Shown here piece after piece: positions 13,085-15,965 of a DNA stretch of 15,965 nt. The notes beneath the pieces were generated by a model, which saw only the letters and a list, made by a program, of their open reading frames with translations, did no database searches and had not been told where the DNA came from. Both the position numbers and the translations under genes were made by a program. This DNA comes from an uncultured Succinivibrio sp. (GTDB taxonomy: Bacteria > Pseudomonadota > Gammaproteobacteria > Enterobacterales > Succinivibrionaceae). Where the stretch lies: positions 1 to 15,965 of the forward strand of contig CAAGLL010000006.1 in the NCBI GenBank assembly GCA_900770725.1, given 5' to 3'. Within the stretch, counting starts at the first letter, position 1. The number at the start of each line of letters is the position of its first letter.

Positions 13085-14236
13085 ATGAGGCAGGACGCAG
13101 CGGCCAAGACGTCGCTTGAGAAGGTCAACACCGTGGTGGAGAAGGGCGGGTTCTTCTTCAGGCACCACATCGACGCGCCGCTTCTGGCGGCGCTCATGGT
13201 GCTGATGCTGCTCTCGCTCTTCGTGCTCTACTCGGCCTCGGGGCGCGACAGCGCCATGATGATGCGCAAGTGCCTGCACACCGCAGGCGCCGTCGCGCTC
13301 ATCGTGTTCTTCGCGCAGATCCCGCCTCGGTACTTTGCCAAGCTCTCGTTCTACTTCTACCTCTTCGGCGTGGTGATGCTGGTGCTCGTCGAGCTCTTCG
13401 GGGACATCTCAAAGGGCGCGCAGCGCTGGCTAAACCTGGGGATAGTCAGGGTGCAGCCCTCGGAGATCTTCAAGGTGGTGATGCCGCTCACCGTCGCGGC
13501 CTTCCTCTCCAAAAGCCCGATCCCCCCGAAGACCGTCAACACGCTCATCTCGTTCTTCATCGTGGGGGTGCCCACGGGGCTCATACTGATGGAGCCTGAC
13601 CTTGGCACCGCGGGCCTCGTCGCGGTGTCGGGGATGATCGCGATCTTCCTCGCCGGACTGCCGTGGTGGTGGATCCTGCTGGGGCTGGGGGCCGCGGCGG
13701 CCGCGGTGCCCGTGATGTGGAACTTCGTGCTGCACGACTACCAGAAGGCGCGAGTGTTCACGCTGCTCGACCCCACATCCGATCCGCTGGGGGCCGGCTA
13801 CCACATCATCCAGTCGAAGATAGCGATCGGCTCAGGCGGGATCTACGGCAAGGGCTGGCTGCAGGGCAGCCAGTCACAGCTCGACTTCCTCCCCGAGCCC
13901 CACACCGACTTCATCTTCGCGGTGCTCTCCGAGGAGACCGGGCTCATCGGCTTCGTGATCCTGATGGCGCTCTACTGCTTCATCATCTGGAGATGCGTGG
14001 TCATCACCATGAGGGCCAGGGAGAACTTCGAGAGGATCCTCGCAGGGGCCTTCACCTTCACGTTCATGTTCTACATCTTCGTGAACATCGGCATGGTCAG
14101 CGGGATCCTCCCCGTGGTGGGGGTCCCCCTGCCCTTCGTAAGCTACGGAGGCACCTCGATGGCCACGCTCTCGGTGAGCTTTGGGATAATCATGTCCATC
14201 CACACCCACAAGAAGGTGATGATCTTCGGGAAGTAG
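13085..14236 (+). CDS. mrdB: RodA, SEDS peptidoglycan glycosyltransferase
   Basis: RodA polymerises lipid II into glycan strands in the inner membrane and pairs with PBP2. From the ATG at 13085, chosen because AGAGGA lies just upstream and the product then matches RodA length, the protein has 383 residues (E. coli 370); the frame is open to 13004 without an ATG at a plausible site. It shows about ten membrane segments. SEDS motifs include KGAQRWLNLG at 110-119, QPSEIFKV at 124-131, EPDLGTA at 170-176, GSGGIYGKGWLQGSQSQLDFLPE at 249-271 (two blocks) and HTDFIFAVLSEE at 273-284. Asp275 corresponds to the essential Asp262 of E. coli. The C-terminal PLPFVSYGGTS at 348-358 is typical. Transcription from the mrdA promoter seems blocked by terminators and the IS element. 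Confidence 0.96.
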   Translation: MRQDAAAKTSLEKVNTVVEKGGFFFRHHIDAPLLAALMVLMLLSLFVLYSASGRDSAMMMRKCLHTAGAVALIVFFAQIPPRYFAKLSFYFYLFGVVMLVLVELFGDISKGAQRWLNLGIVRVQPSEIFKVVMPLTVAAFLSKSPIPPKTVNTLISFFIVGVPTGLILMEPDLGTAGLVAVSGMIAIFLAGLPWWWILLGLGAAAAAVPVMWNFVLHDYQKARVFTLLDPTSDPLGAGYHIIQSKIAIGSGGIYGKGWLQGSQSQLDFLPEPHTDFIFAVLSEETGLIGFVILMALYCFIIWRCVVITMRARENFERILAGAFTFTFMFYIFVNIGMVSGILPVVGVPLPFVSYGGTSMATLSVSFGIIMSIHTHKKVMIFGK

Positions 14237-14333
14237 CAGGGATCCCGGGAAAGAGCCCGGAATGGCTTGTAGCTAAGCGACGTAAGACACAAGCACAAGC
14301 TAAGCAAAAGGCATTGGCAAGCGGGCTTGGGCA

Positions 14334-14403
14334 ATGGGCTTGAAGACATGAGCTTGGACAGATGAGTTTCGGCAGATGCACTCGAACATATGAGCTTGGG
14401 CAG
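14334..14403. repeat. Degenerate 14-bp tandem repeat, five units
   Basis: Five consecutive 14-bp units start at 14334, 14348, 14362, 14376 and 14390. The clearest are ATGAGCTTGGACAG, ATGAGTTTCGGCAG and ATGAGCTTGGGCAG; the consensus is ATGAGCTTGGRCAG. A weaker unit precedes (GCGGGCTTGGGCA at 14321) and another follows at 14404. Confidence 0.75.
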
Positions 14404-14573
14404 GTGGCCGTGGAAAGGCCGCTTAAACCACAAGGCTCATGAGGCAAAGAGGCTTATCAAGTCAAGCGCAAAAGCCCCGTGATGCAAGAGGGGAAGGCAA
14501 GCTTGGGAACCAGAAGCCTAAGGGCCATAAGCTTGGGAGCCTAGCCAGAAGATCAGGAGCCAATGAAAGGCAT

Positions 14574-14819
14574 CAGGCGGCAGGGCCGGTTGGAGCAGAG
14601 GCAGGCCAGCCGCCCTGCAAAGGCTCAAAAGGACGGGGCGGCCTTGGATGGAACTGAGGCGGCGATGCCGGCTGGCACAGAGAAAGTCCTGCCGCCCTGC
14701 AGGGGCTTGAAAGGACAAAGAGCTTGATGGCAGGCCCCAGGCGGCAGGGCCGGCGAGTGCGGAGATGATGCCGGGACTTGCAAGGCAGGGCCTCACTTGG
14801 AAGGCCAAGGCTGGGCCTG
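14574..14819. repeat. 82-bp tandem repeat, three diverged units
   Basis: Units start at 14574, 14656 and 14738. CAGGCGGCAGGGCCGG is identical at 14574 and 14738 and matches at 12 of 16 positions at 14656. The segment GCCGCCCTGC...AAGGAC at 14609-14634 recurs at 14691-14716 with 22 of 26 matches, again 82 bases on. Because 82 is not a multiple of three, the repeat changes reading frame at each unit. Confidence 0.75.
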
Positions 14820-14996
14820 AAATGGCAATGCCGGGGTGAAATGGCATGGCCAGGCCTGGCGCTGCAAGGGCTGGGTGGAATGGCGCGGCCGGGCTTGTAA
14901 CGGCAAGGCTTGGTTGAAAGCGCATGGCCTGGCTTTGAATGCCATGGGCGAAGTTGAATTTGAATTCCATGGGCGGAATTGGAATGGCATGGCCGC
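14780..14996. repeat. Degenerate repeat of about 20 bp, ten or so units
   Basis: A GCA-type trinucleotide inside a TGAAATGGCATGG-like core recurs at 14785, 14805, 14825, 14844, 14864, 14883 (as GCG), 14903, 14922, 14942 (as CCA), 14967 and 14987. Spacing is 19-20 bases except for one 25-base step. Four such units approximate the 82-bp unit beside them, so the two arrays may share origin. Confidence 0.7.
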
Positions 14997-15107
14997 AAGG
15001 CGGCCATGCTCCCCATTCGGCCAGGCAAAGGCCAAGGTCACAAGTTCTGGCGCCAGGACCTGGTGCCATGGCCTGGAGCTAGAGCCTTGGTGCCAGGGCC
15101 TGGCGCC
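14987..15107. repeat. Strong inverted repeats following the 20-bp array
   Basis: GCATGGCCG at 14987-14995 and CGGCCATGC at 15001-15009 pair perfectly around a 5-base loop. GGCGCCAGG at 15049-15057 and CCTGGCGCC at 15099-15107 are exact complements around a 41-base interval full of CCTGG/CCAGG words. Confidence 0.6.
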
Positions 15108-15247
15108 AAGGCTTGGGGCGATGCGCCGCCGTGCATCAAGCGCGATCAAGCAAAGCCGTGCGGCGTCGCTGCATGGCTTTGCAAACGGATTTGCAGGCGT
15201 ATTTGCAAGCGGCTGAGAAAACAGCAGCTGAGAAACAATATTCAGAT

Positions 15248-15300
15248 CCCGGGCTTTGCCCGGGGCATGGGCTTCAGCCATGCCATGGGATTTAACCCAT
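15248..15300. promoter_or_regulatory. Three consecutive hairpins upstream of mltB
   Basis: CCCGGGC/GCCCGGG at 15248-15264, GGCATGG/CCATGCC at 15264-15284 and ATGGG/CCCAT at 15285-15300 follow one another directly. The last ends 70 bases before the mltB start. No T tract follows, so they look more like leader structure or repeat elements than a terminator. Confidence 0.5.
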
Positions 15301-15370
15301 TCCATGGATCCTCCAAGGGCATGGGTGAGGCAGGACGGATTTTAAAGAGGCAAAGGCTTTGAAAAATCGC

Positions 15371-15965
15371 ATGAGGAAGGCCCAGGGCCAGGCTTATGCC
15401 ACTAAGGCTGCAACTCACAGGGCCGGCAGCAACGGCCTGGGCATTTTAACTGCCGCAAGGGCCATGGCATTGGCGGCGCTGCTCTCCCTTGCCGCAGCGC
15501 CTGCTGCGGCATCAGCCGCAGCGGCAGGCGTGGTGGTCCCCTACGCGGGGAACGCTGCGGCGCAGGGCGCAAGGCAGGCTGCAAAGCCTGCTTATGGATC
15601 TGGTGGTGGAGCTGGTGTTAACACCCAGGCCATGCCGCCTGAGGCATCAAACATCGACCTCAGCGCCCTGGCATCCAAGGCCGGGATCTCGGTGCAGGCG
15701 CTCCAGTACGCCATCTCGCAGGCCCGCTACCAGCAGAAGATCATCGACGCCATCACCAGGCCTTCCGAGGGCAAGCCCTGGTACCAGTACCGCAGGATCT
15801 TCATAACAAGGGAGAGGATCGACGCCGGGGTCTCCTTCTACCTCTCCCACCGCGAGAGCCTTCAGAAGGCCTTCAAGCTCTACGGGGTGCCGCCTGAGAT
15901 AGTCTGCGCGATCATCGGGGTTGAGACCTTCTACGGGCGCAGCATGGGCGCCTGGGCGGTGCTCG
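15371..15965 (+). CDS. mltB: Lytic murein transglycosylase B family, 5' part, runs off the window
   Basis: The frame from the ATG at 15371 stays open to the window end, giving 198 codons. MltB cleaves the glycan of peptidoglycan in the periplasm, forming 1,6-anhydromuramyl ends. Residues 1-31 are a long basic N-region, followed by a hydrophobic signal core at 32-50 (MALAALLSLAAAP) and a low-complexity Ala/Gly linker to about 92. No lipobox cysteine is seen, unlike E. coli MltB, so a soluble periplasmic form is likely. The catalytic domain starts near 95; KPWYQYRRIFITRERI at 135-150 and YGVPPEIVCAIIGVETFYGR at 171-190 are characteristic, with Glu185 the catalytic acid. An internal ATG at 15464 would give a short signal peptide lacking basic residues, so 15371 is preferred although its ribosome binding site is weak. 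The gene order mrdA-rodA-mltB is common in gammaproteobacteria. Confidence 0.88.
   Translation, partial: MRKAQGQAYATKAATHRAGSNGLGILTAARAMALAALLSLAAAPAAASAAAAGVVVPYAGNAAAQGARQAAKPAYGSGGGAGVNTQAMPPEASNIDLSALASKAGISVQALQYAISQARYQQKIIDAITRPSEGKPWYQYRRIFITRERIDAGVSFYLSHRESLQKAFKLYGVPPEIVCAIIGVETFYGRSMGAWAVL

Larger units (their letters stand above)
14237..15370. other. 1.1-kb gene-poor region of nested degenerate repeats
   Basis: No convincing gene lies between rodA and mltB. All three minus-strand frames stay open over long, mutually overlapping stretches, and the products are low-complexity Pro/His/Ala/Cys repeats. This fits a stop-poor repeat rather than coding. The contents are listed separately: a 14-bp repeat array, an 82-bp repeat array grading into a repeat of about 20 bp, and several hairpins. 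Confidence 0.7.

Noticed and set aside
14518..15305. Several minus-strand ORFs of 150-183 residues between rodA and mltB
   Set aside because: They overlap in all three frames and follow the DNA repeat periodicity; no start context or domain supports any of them.
14237..15370. CRISPR array
   Set aside because: The repeats are degenerate and contiguous, with no regularly spaced identical repeats, no unique spacers and no cas genes.

Overview
The window is GC-rich chromosomal DNA, probably from a gammaproteobacterium. The evidence is a complete mrdA (PBP2) and mrdB (rodA), followed by the 5' part of an mltB-type lytic transglycosylase. A host-associated anaerobic lineage such as Succinivibrionaceae is a guess, prompted by the paired AAA ATPase/nuclease-like genes and the style of the proteins; it is not proven here.

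Layout. (1) 228-2042, minus: an AAA-ATPase-like gene with a PD-(D/E)XK-like C-terminus. It is broken by one in-frame amber codon at 1671-1673 and carries a perfect 33-bp palindrome inside its reading frame. (2) 2376-3731, plus: a secreted esterase-like/phytase-like beta-propeller protein, ending in a clear terminator. (3) 3873-5120, minus: an intact ATPase of the AAA_14/DUF4143 type. (4) 5548-5832, plus: a HicB antitoxin homologue lacking its C-terminal DNA-binding domain and any HicA partner. (5) About 6000-7600: an AT-rich islet unlike its surroundings, holding a tight two-gene unit of an unknown 69-residue protein and a HipA/CtkA-like kinase. (6) 7813-8841: an orphan beta-class DNA methyltransferase resembling the MboII-type adenine methylases. 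(7) 9117-11147: mrdA. (8) 11282-12670, minus: an IS110-family transposase lying between mrdA and rodA, genes that are normally adjacent. (9) 13085-14236: rodA. (10) 14237-15370: 1.1 kb without a convincing gene, built of degenerate nested repeats (14-bp, about 20-bp and 82-bp periods) and hairpins. (11) 15371 to the end: mltB, cut by the window edge.

PBP2, RodA and MltB form the cell-wall elongation and remodelling set. RodA polymerises glycan strands from lipid II, PBP2 cross-links them, and MltB cleaves glycan. Here the set is spread out by an insertion sequence and a repeat block. The left half is accessory in character: a decayed ATPase, an incomplete antitoxin, a compositionally foreign kinase cassette and a solitary methyltransferase. 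Intergenic stretches throughout are rich in perfect or near-perfect inverted repeats.

The best candidates for something undescribed are the 69-residue/HipA-CtkA kinase pair and the nested repeat block upstream of mltB. No tRNA, rRNA or CRISPR array was recognised.
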